A DNA stretch of 64,000 nucleotides from Verrucomicrobiota bacterium (GTDB lineage: Bacteria > Verrucomicrobiota > Verrucomicrobiia > Verrucomicrobiales > Akkermansiaceae): assembly GCA_004293445.1 (NCBI GenBank), contig RDYP01000017.1, positions 18,443 to 82,442 on the forward strand, written 5' to 3'. This document shows positions 50,101-58,851 of the stretch, one piece after another (position 1 is the stretch's first letter; each line of letters begins with the position of its first letter). The position numbers were made by a program, and so were the translations under genes. The notes under the pieces were generated by a model, which was not told where the DNA came from, did not search any database, and worked only from the letters and a program-made list of their open reading frames with translations.

Positions 50101-50518
50101 CGTGGCAGTGGTCGCAGCGGACCCATCCGGATTCGCCGTCGACGAAGTGCTCTTTTTTCCAGATCGGGACGCGGGCTTTCAACTCATCGATGAGGTAACG
50201 GCAGGCGTCGAAGGCGGCGTCGCGGTGGGCGGCGGAAACGGCGACGACGACGGCGAGTTCCCCAACTTTCAGATGGCCGACCCGGTGTTGGCATGCGGCG
50301 TGGAGAATCCCGAAGCGCTCCTTTGCTTCGGCGACGATCCGGTTTCCTTCTTTCTCGGCCAAACTACGATAGGCTTCGTAGTCCAGGGCGTGGACGTCGC
50401 GGCCTTGGTGGTGATTGCGGACCCAGCCTTCGAAAGAGCAGAAGGCACCGGCGGCGGGATCGAGCGCTTGTTGCCGCAGGACAGCCGGGTCGATCGGTTG
50501 GGTGACGATGGTGAACAT
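50069..50518 (-). CDS. moaE: Molybdopterin synthase catalytic subunit
   Basis: GAFCSFEGWVRNHHQGRDVHALDYEAYRSLAEKEGNRIVAEAKERFGILHAACQHRVGHLKVGELAVVVAVSAAHRDAAFDACRYLIDELKARVPIWKKEHF. Confidence 0.96.
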   Translation of the reverse strand: MFTIVTQPIDPAVLRQQALDPAAGAFCSFEGWVRNHHQGRDVHALDYEAYRSLAEKEGNRIVAEAKERFGILHAACQHRVGHLKVGELAVVVAVSAAHRDAAFDACRYLIDELKARVPIWKKEHFVDGESGWVRCDHCHDAAHHSHHPG

Positions 50519-50521
50519 GGG

Positions 50522-51340
50522 TCAGCCGCCGGCGACGGGTGGGATGAAGACGAGTTCGTCGCCATCGACGAGGAGCTGGTCCCAGGTGGTGAAGTCGCCG
50601 TTGCGAGCGACGCGCAGGCTATCGATATCGAGCGGCAGGCGATGGCGGAAGCGGAGTTCGGCGTAGAGTCCGGCGGGGGTGCAGGCGAGGCTGGCGACGC
50701 GTTCTTCGTCAAGGCCTCGGGCCTCGCGGAGCTTGGCGAAATAGAGGACGTTCAGGGTTTTCAGGGTGACGCCGTGCTGCAGCTTGGCGAAGCACTCGGC
50801 GAGTTCGTCCGGGGTGTTCGCATTGTCGAGTGCGGTGGCGTTGGGGAGAGTGAGGATTTGTGGCGCGAGGGCCTCGAGAAAATGGCGGGCGCAGCGTTCG
50901 CCGCTGGCAAGGGCGTGGCTGGCGGCGGCGAGGGATGGGGCGGAGTAGATCGTGCAGAGGGGTTCGGGCCGGGCATCGATGCGGTTGGCGTAACAGGTGG
51001 CAGCCGCCGTGGGATCGTGGTGTTCGACGAGGTGATGGAGGGTGGGCGAGTCGAGGAGGAAAAGATCGCCGCCGATGACGAGAGCGCTGTCGTTGCTTCG
51101 GGCTGCGAGGCTTGCCAGAGCAGCGAGCGGGCCTTCGCCGGGAACGGCATCGGGTAGCGCCGTGACGCCCTCAGGCAGGTTGAGGGTGGGGTCATTGGTG
51201 GAGACGATGATCTCGGAAGAGATCTCGCGGGCGAGTTCCAGCAAGTGGTCGAGCTGGCGGCCGCCATCGGGTCGGAGGATGGAGCTTTTGTCGCGGCCCA
51301 TGCGTCGGCTTTTCCCGCCGCTAAGGATGAGAATGATCAT
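50522..51340 (-). CDS. MobA-MoaD fusion: nucleotidyltransferase plus molybdopterin synthase sulfur carrier
   Basis: N-terminal MIILILSGGKSRRMGRDKSSI (MobA); C-terminal LNVLYFAKLREARGLDEERV...DELVFIPPVAGG ending in the MoaD Gly-Gly. Confidence 0.92.
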   Translation of the reverse strand: MIILILSGGKSRRMGRDKSSILRPDGGRQLDHLLELAREISSEIIVSTNDPTLNLPEGVTALPDAVPGEGPLAALASLAARSNDSALVIGGDLFLLDSPTLHHLVEHHDPTAAATCYANRIDARPEPLCTIYSAPSLAAASHALASGERCARHFLEALAPQILTLPNATALDNANTPDELAECFAKLQHGVTLKTLNVLYFAKLREARGLDEERVASLACTPAGLYAELRFRHRLPLDIDSLRVARNGDFTTWDQLLVDGDELVFIPPVAGG

Positions 51341-51349
51341 CGCGGTGGC

Positions 51350-51820
51350 CTAGGGGGTGGCTTGGTAGTCGCTTTTTCCGCCGGACTTTTCCAGCAGGCG
51401 AATGCCGTGGATGGTCATGGCCGGGTCGAGGGCCTTGCACATGTCGTAGAAGGCGAGGGCGGCGATGCTGGCACCGGTGAGCGCTTCCATTTCGATGCCG
51501 GTTTTGCCGGTGGTTTTGCAGGTGCAGCGGATGAGGGCTTCCCGACCGGCGAAGGAGGTCTCGAACTTGCAACTGTCGAGCGGTAGCGGGTGGCAGAGGG
51601 GGATGAGGGTAGCGGTCTGTTTGGCGCCCATGGTTCCAGCGAGGATGGCGGTCTGGAAAACGGGGCCTTTTTTCGAAGCGAAGTCGCGTCCGTCGAACTG
51701 GGCGGCGACGGCATCGTTCACCGTGATCCGGGCCTCGGCGGTGGCGATGCGGATGGTGATTTCCTTCGCCGAGACGTCCACCATCGAGGCTTGGTTTTGA
51801 TCGTTGATGTGGGAGAGCAT
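51350..51820 (-). CDS. moaC: Cyclic pyranopterin monophosphate synthase
   Basis: MVDVSAKEITIRIATAEARI, AGTMGAKQTATLIPLCHPLPLDS, GIEMEALTGASIAALAFYDMCKALDPAMTI. Confidence 0.98.
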   Translation of the reverse strand: MLSHINDQNQASMVDVSAKEITIRIATAEARITVNDAVAAQFDGRDFASKKGPVFQTAILAGTMGAKQTATLIPLCHPLPLDSCKFETSFAGREALIRCTCKTTGKTGIEMEALTGASIAALAFYDMCKALDPAMTIHGIRLLEKSGGKSDYQATP

Positions 51821-51823
51821 GAC

Positions 51824-52987
51824 TCAGAGGAAGGGGTGGAAAGCCAAGGGGGCGGTGGGGTCGAAGAGGGGGGCGGGTGGTAGTTCGACGAGTCCGATGC
51901 AGCCGGCGACGGAGATGAAATCGCCGGAGTTGGCGGGGGGACGAGCTTGAAGGGTGCCATCGGGGCCTGGTACGACGGTGAGCAGCCATGAGAAATCCGC
52001 GAGGGGTGCGGGAAGGTCTTTCATGGAGATCCGGGATGGAATGGGCTCGTGGCCTTCCATGCGGGAAAGGGCTGGCAGGACGTGGCGGGTGAAGGTGGCA
52101 AGGACGGACACGGGATTTCCTGGGAGGGCGAAAACGGCGGGTGGGCCGGGCCAGAACGCGAGGGGCTTGCCCGGGCGCTGGGCGACGCCGTGGAAGGCGG
52201 GCGGGCCGAGTCGTGCTTCGAGCAGGGTGCGGATGTGGTCCCGTTTGCCTTTTGAGATGCCACCGCACACGAGGAGCAGGTCGGCATCGAGGAGTGCGGC
52301 ATCGAGCAATGCCCCGCAGTTGTCAGGGTCGTCCGGAGCGTGGTCGTGAAAGACGAGGGGGTTCCCGCGCCGATGGAGTATGGCCTCGAGCATGGGGCCG
52401 TTCGAGCGGCGGATCTGCCAGGGGAGCGGAGTGCTGCCGGGCGGGACTGCCTCGTCGCCGGTGGAAAGGAGCGCAATTCGGGCCTGGCGAGTGACCTTGA
52501 TTTGATCGAGTCCGATGGATGCGGCGATGGCAATTTCGATGGGGCCGATGGGGCTGCCTGCGGCTACGAGAGTGTCACCAGCGCGGGCGTCGCTGCCGGT
52601 GGGGTGGATGAATTGGCCGGATCTCCAACCGGGTCGTGGGCGGCCGTGTTCGAGGTGTTCGTAGGGCACGACGGTGTCGCAGTCGTGGGGGACTTGGGCG
52701 CCTGTCATGATTTCCCAGGCCTGGCCCGGGCGGAGTGGAGGCGGTGTGTGGTTGCCCGCGGCGTGGAGTCCGGCGATGACCAGCGGACCGGTGGCGGGGA
52801 TTTGGGAGGAATCAAAGGCAACGCCATCCATCATGGCGCGTTGGTAGGGCGGGAAGTCGCGGTCGGCGATGAGTGGTGAGGCGAGCTTGCGGCCGATGCT
52901 CTGAGCGAGCGGCAAGCTTTCGTGGCCAAGTGCTATGAGGCGGGCCGTTAGCGAGTCGGCCTCGCGTGTGCTGATCAGGCGGTCCAC
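51824..52987 (-). CDS. moeA: Molybdopterin molybdenumtransferase
   Basis: FPPYQRAMMDGVAFDS, AWEIMTGAQVPHDCDTVVPYEH, ALLSTGDEAVPPG, VCGGISKGKRDHI, FALPGNPVSVLATF. Confidence 0.96.
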   Translation of the reverse strand: MDRLISTREADSLTARLIALGHESLPLAQSIGRKLASPLIADRDFPPYQRAMMDGVAFDSSQIPATGPLVIAGLHAAGNHTPPPLRPGQAWEIMTGAQVPHDCDTVVPYEHLEHGRPRPGWRSGQFIHPTGSDARAGDTLVAAGSPIGPIEIAIAASIGLDQIKVTRQARIALLSTGDEAVPPGSTPLPWQIRRSNGPMLEAILHRRGNPLVFHDHAPDDPDNCGALLDAALLDADLLLVCGGISKGKRDHIRTLLEARLGPPAFHGVAQRPGKPLAFWPGPPAVFALPGNPVSVLATFTRHVLPALSRMEGHEPIPSRISMKDLPAPLADFSWLLTVVPGPDGTLQARPPANSGDFISVAGCIGLVELPPAPLFDPTAPLAFHPFL

Positions 52988-52991
52988 GGTT

Positions 52992-54926
52992 TCAACTGAG
53001 GGGTTTTTCGTGGAGATGGCCCATGCGATAGGCGTCGATGAGTTGCAGAAGAAGGCCGATGATGGAGTCGATCTCGCGTCCGCGTTCCGTATCCCCGACG
53101 CGGCGTGGTGTCGGGTGTTCGCGGAGGCGGGTCATTTTCGGGATGATGTCGATGCGTTCGCGGACGGCGGTATCGGGGTCGGGGAAATTGTGATGCTCGG
53201 CGAGGGTGTCGCCTTCCGGCCCGAGGATCAGGGTGTAGCCGTGGTCGCCGTAGGCTTCGGAAAAGGCGCCATCGATCGAAATCGCATTGCCGCCCCGTTT
53301 CAGAGGGTTTTCGCCTTGGTGGATCTTCACGGGGACGTGGCCGTTGACCAGCAATCCGTCGTGGGGGACCCCCATGTCGCGGGCGATGCGGTCGCAGAAA
53401 TCCCGGTCGTGAACCCATTCGAACCAGGGGCCTGCCTTCTCCTTGTGGGTGCTTTTGTCGGCGATGAAATAGCTTTCGAAGGTCGCCATGTGGTCCTTGC
53501 CAAAGAGTGGTGAGAGGGGTCCGGCCCAGAGGTAGTAGAACCAGTCCTTGTCGTCCTCCGTGGCGCTTTTCGCTCCGGCGCGGAAGGCGCGTTTGATGAC
53601 CTTGGTGAAGGCATCGAAAATCTCAGGGCCTGCTTGGGCTTTGGCATCGACCTCCAGGGGGACGTAGCGGCCTTCTGGATCGACGGGGAGGCAGGCGTGG
53701 AAAATCACGGCATGGTCGCGGACGAGGGCCATCTGGCCGTATTCTGCCAGCCATTTCATGTGCTGCCAGAGGCGAGGTGAACTGATGAAGCTCTCCTCGA
53801 TGCGTTGGATGCATTCTTCCTCATCCTCGGTGAGGCGGTTTGGGTCAGCGGGGTCGATGGTGGGCAATCGCGTGTCGCGCAGCGGGTGGGGTTGGCCGTC
53901 GATGTCGATGCTATGATTCTCGTAGTTGATGCGGCGGAGGACGTCGCGTTCGTCCATGTTCCACTCCGGGTGGCGAGCGATGACCTGGCCTTCGAGTTTG
54001 AATTGAATGATCGAGATCGCTTTCTGCATGCGCGCGACGAGGAGGCCGTCGCGTTTGCCGCTGCGTTTCGCTTGAAAGCAGGTGGCGGGATCGTCGCTGT
54101 AGGCCTTGGAGACGAGGACTTCGAGGGGCTTGGTGAGGAGGCCGTAGCCTTCCTCGATCTGGAACATCCTGAGGTAGCGGAGTGAAATGCGGAGGACGGT
54201 GGCGACAAGCGCGCGCTGGCCGAGGCAGGCTCCCATCCAGATGGCGTCGTGGTTTCCCCAGACGAGTGAGACGTTCGGCTGGTGCATCAGGTAATCGATG
54301 ACGAGGTCCAGCCGTGGGCCTCGGTCGCCGAGATCGCCGGCGACGATGAGTTCCTCGACACTGAGATTGCGGATGAAGCGGGACGCGCTGCGGATGAGAT
54401 CGAAATCGAGGTCCATGGCGATGATTTCGCGCAATTGGACATCGATCATCGCGGGGTCGTGGCCACCGGCAGGGGCATTGAGCAGGGCTTCGAACAATTC
54501 CCGTTGTTCCTTCGGGGCGAGGGTTTTGACATCCTTGCGTCGGCGAGTGCGGATGAGGGCTCGGATGATGGTGAACTGCTGTTCGAGTGTGGATTTCACC
54601 CAGTGCCAGCGACTTTCGGGATCGGCGCGGAGTTTTGAGCGCTTGAGTCCGATGACTTCGGCCGGGTAGTAAAGGACGTTCATGAAGTCCTGGATTTCGC
54701 CGTCGCTCAGGGAATCCCGGAAGGCTTGCTCAACCAGTGGGCGGAGTCGGCCGCTGGCGTTGTTGATCACGTGGCGGAGCTTGCGGTTCTCGCCATGGAC
54801 ATCGGAGATCACGTGGATCACGCCTTTCGGGAGTTCCTTCGCCGCGCGCAGTGCGGCGACCTCTGAGGCGGCCGAGGAAAGGGTGGGATAGTGCTCGGCG
54901 AGGATGCGGAGGGCGGGGTGGACCAT
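52992..54926 (-). CDS. fbp: Fructose-1,6-bisphosphatase class III
   Basis: GVIHVISDVHGENRKLRHVINNASG, ELIVAGDLGDRGPRLDLVIDYLM, VSLVWGNHDAIWMGACLGQRALVATVLRISLRY, LLVNGHVPVKIHQGENPLKRGGNAISIDGAFSEAYGDHGYTLIL. Confidence 0.96.
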   Translation of the reverse strand: MVHPALRILAEHYPTLSSAASEVAALRAAKELPKGVIHVISDVHGENRKLRHVINNASGRLRPLVEQAFRDSLSDGEIQDFMNVLYYPAEVIGLKRSKLRADPESRWHWVKSTLEQQFTIIRALIRTRRRKDVKTLAPKEQRELFEALLNAPAGGHDPAMIDVQLREIIAMDLDFDLIRSASRFIRNLSVEELIVAGDLGDRGPRLDLVIDYLMHQPNVSLVWGNHDAIWMGACLGQRALVATVLRISLRYLRMFQIEEGYGLLTKPLEVLVSKAYSDDPATCFQAKRSGKRDGLLVARMQKAISIIQFKLEGQVIARHPEWNMDERDVLRRINYENHSIDIDGQPHPLRDTRLPTIDPADPNRLTEDEEECIQRIEESFISSPRLWQHMKWLAEYGQMALVRDHAVIFHACLPVDPEGRYVPLEVDAKAQAGPEIFDAFTKVIKRAFRAGAKSATEDDKDWFYYLWAGPLSPLFGKDHMATFESYFIADKSTHKEKAGPWFEWVHDRDFCDRIARDMGVPHDGLLVNGHVPVKIHQGENPLKRGGNAISIDGAFSEAYGDHGYTLILGPEGDTLAEHHNFPDPDTAVRERIDIIPKMTRLREHPTPRRVGDTERGREIDSIIGLLLQLIDAYRMGHLHEKPLS

Positions 54927-55056
54927 CGGGTGAGGGGGTGCTTGGTGTCGGCGCGACGTTCGGAACTCGGTCCGCATTCTGTCCCGGAATCAGGGTGTTG
55001 GAAAATGCTTTGTGGGAGAGTGCTGGAAATTGTGACGGCCCCGGGTGTGGGCACAA

Positions 55057-55092
55057 AAAACCCGGAGGCGGATGTCCGCGCTCCGGGCTGAG
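55057..55092 (-). terminator. Rho-independent terminator after the EF-hand gene
   Basis: Minus-strand read: CCCGGAGcgCGGAcaTCCGcCTCCGGGTTTTTT. Confidence 0.88.
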
Positions 55093-55108
55093 CTTGATCG
55101 TTTTGGTT

Positions 55109-55594
55109 TTATTCGCCTGCGGGAGGGCCTTGGCGCTTGCCGCCTTCGCCGCGCGGGCCGCGTGGACCTTTGGGGCCCATGAAGCCGCGTGGATGCGGTG
55201 GAAGTTCTTCGCCGGCCGCGCGGGCGGCTTCGATTTCCTCGCGGTTGAGTTTGCCGTCACCATCGGCGTCGTATTGGGCGAGGAGGGCTTCGTGCTTGGC
55301 CATTCGAGCTTCGTGCATGGCCTTGCGCTCGGATTCGTCGAGCTCGCCGTCACCGTCGGCATCGAAGGCTTCGAGCATCTTCTCGCGCATGGCTTGGTGC
55401 TTTTCGCGCATGGCTTCGCGGGCGGTCTTGCGTTCGGACTCGTCGAGCTTGCCGTCGCCATTGGCGTCGAATTGCTCGAGCACGGCGGGTGGGACCCGGT
55501 GTTTCATGTGGGGGCGCTTGCCTTCGGGTTTCGCATCTTGGGCGGAGGCGATGCCGACGAGGGCGAGGGTGACGAGAGTAAGGGCGGTTTTCAT
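55109..55594 (-). CDS. Secreted EF-hand protein (three EF loops)
   Basis: Signal MKTALTLVTLALVGIASAQ; DANGDGKLDESE, DADGDGELDESE, DADGDGKLNREE. Confidence 0.9.
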   Translation of the reverse strand: MKTALTLVTLALVGIASAQDAKPEGKRPHMKHRVPPAVLEQFDANGDGKLDESERKTAREAMREKHQAMREKMLEAFDADGDGELDESERKAMHEARMAKHEALLAQYDADGDGKLNREEIEAARAAGEELPPHPRGFMGPKGPRGPRGEGGKRQGPPAGE

Positions 55595-55716
55595 GGTAGG
55601 TGCGTTGTTGGTTTGGCGGTTCGGCCTGTGGTGGATGGGTAAACCCGCATCGGCAGAGAAGTTGCGCGAAGGAATCAAATTGCGTCGCATCGTTCCGCCG
55701 TCTTGAATCGCTGCAG

Positions 55717-56649
55717 ATGGCCAGCAGCGTGCCCGACAACTCGAAACGAGCGACCTTTCTCCGCCGGAGCGCAAGCACGCTGGGGCTCTGGGGCTGTGTG
55801 GCTGCGGTGTTCGCGAGCCGCTGGGCTTGGGCCTATGTGGGTTTGATTGGCCTGCTTGCGGTGATTGCGACCTACGAGTATTTCAAGATGCTGCGGGCTG
55901 GAGGAGTGAAATGTTTCCCTCGCTACGGGATGTTGGTGGCGGTGGGATATTCGCTGCTGGTTTACGGATTGCTGTTAGGCGGCGGAAACCTGGGTGCCGG
56001 TGGAGGAGTGGAGCTCTCACAGGGGGTGGATGGATTGGTGGTCTTTGCGGCCCTGGCTGGCGCGTTTTTCTTGCAGCTCCGCTATCCGATCCGCGGTTTG
56101 GAGGCCTTGCAGGCGGTGGCGGTGAACCTCTTGGGTTTCGTTTACCTCGCCTTTCTCTTCAACTTTGCGGCGCGCTTGGTTTTCATCGTCGAGGGCGAGG
56201 GTCAGGTGCCCGGCGCGATGGTGCTGTTGTGGATGATTGCCGTGACCAAGTTCACGGACATGGGGGCCTACATCGTGGGGTCTATGGTTGGGCGGAACAA
56301 AATGATCCCTCACGTCAGTCCGGGGAAGACCTGGGAGGGCTTCGGCGGTGCCATCGCGTTCGCGTTGCTCGCGAGTTGTGGGCTTTACGCTTTGTTTGAG
56401 GAGGACGTTGCGGGTTTTGCCACGGGCTTGCGAGTGCTAGGGGGCTGGCCGCAAGTGATCGGGCTTAGCGTCGTGCTGGCGCTCTTGGCCGTGGTGGGTG
56501 ATCTGGCGGAAAGCGTGGTCAAGCGGAGTCTCGGTGCGAAGGATTCCGGGAGCATGCTGCCTGGCATCGGTGGATCGCTTGATTTGATCGACAGCCTCTG
56601 TTTCACCGCGCCGGCGGTTTATTTTTATCTCAAATGGATGACGCCCTGA
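55717..56649 (+). CDS. cdsA: Phosphatidate cytidylyltransferase
   Basis: Multi-TM; C-terminal signature SLGAKDSGSMLPGIGGSLDLIDSLCFTAPAVYFYL and KTWEGFGGA. Confidence 0.95.
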   Translation: MASSVPDNSKRATFLRRSASTLGLWGCVAAVFASRWAWAYVGLIGLLAVIATYEYFKMLRAGGVKCFPRYGMLVAVGYSLLVYGLLLGGGNLGAGGGVELSQGVDGLVVFAALAGAFFLQLRYPIRGLEALQAVAVNLLGFVYLAFLFNFAARLVFIVEGEGQVPGAMVLLWMIAVTKFTDMGAYIVGSMVGRNKMIPHVSPGKTWEGFGGAIAFALLASCGLYALFEEDVAGFATGLRVLGGWPQVIGLSVVLALLAVVGDLAESVVKRSLGAKDSGSMLPGIGGSLDLIDSLCFTAPAVYFYLKWMTP

Positions 56650-57818
56650 AGACGTCGCGGAAGCGCAAGAAGGTGGTGCTGCTGGGATCGACTGGATCGA
56701 TCGGTCGCTCGACGTTGGAGGTCGCGAAGCAGCTGCCGGAGTGGATCGAGCTCGTGGGTTTGGCGGCCAACGGGAGCGTTGAAGTGCTTGCGGCTCAGGC
56801 GCGCGAGACCGGGGTGCGGCACGTGGCGTTGTATGATGTTTCAAAGCTTGGTGAGCTGCGTGCCTTGTTGCCGTCGGGGGTAGAGGTTTTCGCTGGGCCG
56901 ACGGGTTTGGCTGAGTTGGCGGCGCTGGAGGGTGCGGACATGGTTTTGGTGGCCATTGTCGGCACTGCGGGTTTGGGACCGGCCTTGGCGGCTATTGAGG
57001 CCGGTAAGGACCTGGCTGTGGCGTCGAAGGAAATTTTGGTGATGGCCGGTGGGGTGGTCACTGCCGCAGCGGAGCGCAAGGGTGTGAAGTTGTTGCCGGT
57101 GGACAGCGAGCACAATGCCATCTTCCAGTGTCTGGACGGACATCGTGGTGGTCCCGACGAGGTGTCGCGTCTGGTTTTGACCGCATCTGGCGGCCCTTTC
57201 CGTACTTGGCCGACGAAGCGTTTGGCAGAAGTGACCTTGGCTCAGGCCCTGAAGCATCCGACCTGGGAGATGGGTCGTAAAATCACGATCGATTCCGCCA
57301 CGCTTTTCAACAAGGGCTTGGAAATGATCGAGGCCCGCTGGTTGTTTGGGATCGGAATGGAGCGGATCGACGTGATCGTTCATCCGCAGAGCATCGTGCA
57401 CTCGATGGTTGAGTTCGTCGATGGCTCGGTGCTGGCGCAGCTGAGTCGGACGGACATGTGTTTCCCGATTCAGTACGCGTTGACGTGGCCGGAGCGGATT
57501 GCGGGCGGTTTGCGGCCGCTGAATTTCGCGGAATTGGCGAAGTTGGAATTCGAAGCACCCCGTCGCGAGGATTTCCCTGCCTTGGATTTGGCAAGTCAGG
57601 CCGGTTTGGTTGGAGGGACGCTTCCCGCGGTTTTCAATGCCGCCAACGAGGTGGCGGTGGATGCTTTCGTCGAGGGCAGGATTGCGTTTCCCGACATCTG
57701 GCGGGTGGTCGGCGAGACGATGGCCGCGCACGATGTCGGTCCGGCGTCGACCTTGGAGGAAATCATCGATGCCGACGCATGGGCTCGGGCTCGTGCTTGC
57801 GGCGTCTGCGCTGGATGA
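56634..57818 (+). CDS. dxr: 1-deoxy-D-xylulose 5-phosphate reductoisomerase
   Basis: VVLLGSTGSIGRSTLEV, ASKEILVMAG, LLPVDSEHNAIFQCL, LTASGGPFR, HPTWEMGRKITIDSATLFNKGLEMIEARWLF. Confidence 0.98.
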   Translation: MDDALKTSRKRKKVVLLGSTGSIGRSTLEVAKQLPEWIELVGLAANGSVEVLAAQARETGVRHVALYDVSKLGELRALLPSGVEVFAGPTGLAELAALEGADMVLVAIVGTAGLGPALAAIEAGKDLAVASKEILVMAGGVVTAAAERKGVKLLPVDSEHNAIFQCLDGHRGGPDEVSRLVLTASGGPFRTWPTKRLAEVTLAQALKHPTWEMGRKITIDSATLFNKGLEMIEARWLFGIGMERIDVIVHPQSIVHSMVEFVDGSVLAQLSRTDMCFPIQYALTWPERIAGGLRPLNFAELAKLEFEAPRREDFPALDLASQAGLVGGTLPAVFNAANEVAVDAFVEGRIAFPDIWRVVGETMAAHDVGPASTLEEIIDADAWARARACGVCAG

Positions 57819-58749
57819 TGGGTAAGCTGATCGCCGCTAGAGCCAAGAGGGAAGGTTCGGGGACGGAATTCAGGCCGATGTAGCTGGAGATGTTCGTTTC
57901 CAGATTTCCGGTGTAAGTGTAGATCGACAGATCGCGGGTGGCGACGAGTGGTCCGGGATCGATATCCGCTTGGGCGATGGCCCAAGCGATGCCCGCAAGG
58001 TAGAGCTGTCCGTTGGAAATGAGCATCAGCGGGCTACCGGAATCGCCGACGGTAAGTTGGGATTCGTAGGTGGTGGTCGAGTAGCCGAAGGCAGTATCGC
58101 CCGAGAAATTGCGGACGGTGATCAGCGTATCGCCACTCGACGACCCGTCACTGACGCCCGGAATGAAGGCCTCGATGCGGTTTGTGCCGACCGCGTGGGC
58201 GAGGGTTTGGCTCGACCCGTACGATGGGCTGGTCGAGACACCGGACAAGAGGGCATTCGCCCCCGCGACGCCGGAGGATGCGAAGTTGCCGCTCGAGATG
58301 GGGATCGTGACGCGAGGGTAGCTTTGGATCGAGGCGGGGAGTGCGCTGGAGAAGTGGCCGATCCAGAGGTCGGTGCCTGCAATTTGCTGGCCTCCGGCAA
58401 CGGTGCGGCTGAGCGAGGTCGCAGCGGGATCGTTGCCCGGGTAGAAGGTCACCGTGCTGCCGATGCCCGGGTGGAAATGGGTGGCGGATACGAAAACGTT
58501 GGGGCTGAGCAGGGTGGCCCATGCTCCCGAATTGGAGCGACCGACGCCCGACCAATTTTGGCTGGCGGCGACGAAGGAGGGATGGTTTGCAAAGCGATCG
58601 TTCGTAGCCGGGCTTGAGCCGGCGATGACGAGGGCTGCCTGCGCTGGTAGTGAGGCTGTGGCGATCAGCAAGACGGCATGGCGGGCTTTCACGAAGTGGC
58701 TTGTAACATCCGACGCGGTGGGATGGCAAGGAGATGGTCGATGGTCCAC
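57763..58749 (-). CDS. Secreted trypsin-like protein with PEP-CTERM anchor
   Basis: LTVGDSGSPLMLISNGQLYLAGIAWA (serine nucleophile region) and C-terminal VPEPSLLALAAISLPIIQRRRRK; start codon uncertain. Confidence 0.75.
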   Translation of the reverse strand: MDHRPSPCHPTASDVTSHFVKARHAVLLIATASLPAQAALVIAGSSPATNDRFANHPSFVAASQNWSGVGRSNSGAWATLLSPNVFVSATHFHPGIGSTVTFYPGNDPAATSLSRTVAGGQQIAGTDLWIGHFSSALPASIQSYPRVTIPISSGNFASSGVAGANALLSGVSTSPSYGSSQTLAHAVGTNRIEAFIPGVSDGSSSGDTLITVRNFSGDTAFGYSTTTYESQLTVGDSGSPLMLISNGQLYLAGIAWAIAQADIDPGPLVATRDLSIYTYTGNLETNISSYIGLNSVPEPSLLALAAISLPIIQRRRRKHEPEPMRRHR

Positions 58750-58851
58750 GGGTCGGCATTGGCGCCTGGTTTGTTGGGCATGGCGGTCAAGTGTTGCGGC
58801 TCCCTGTCACGGTAGTTGACGCTCCGCGCCGCATGGTCTCCCATCCGCGGC

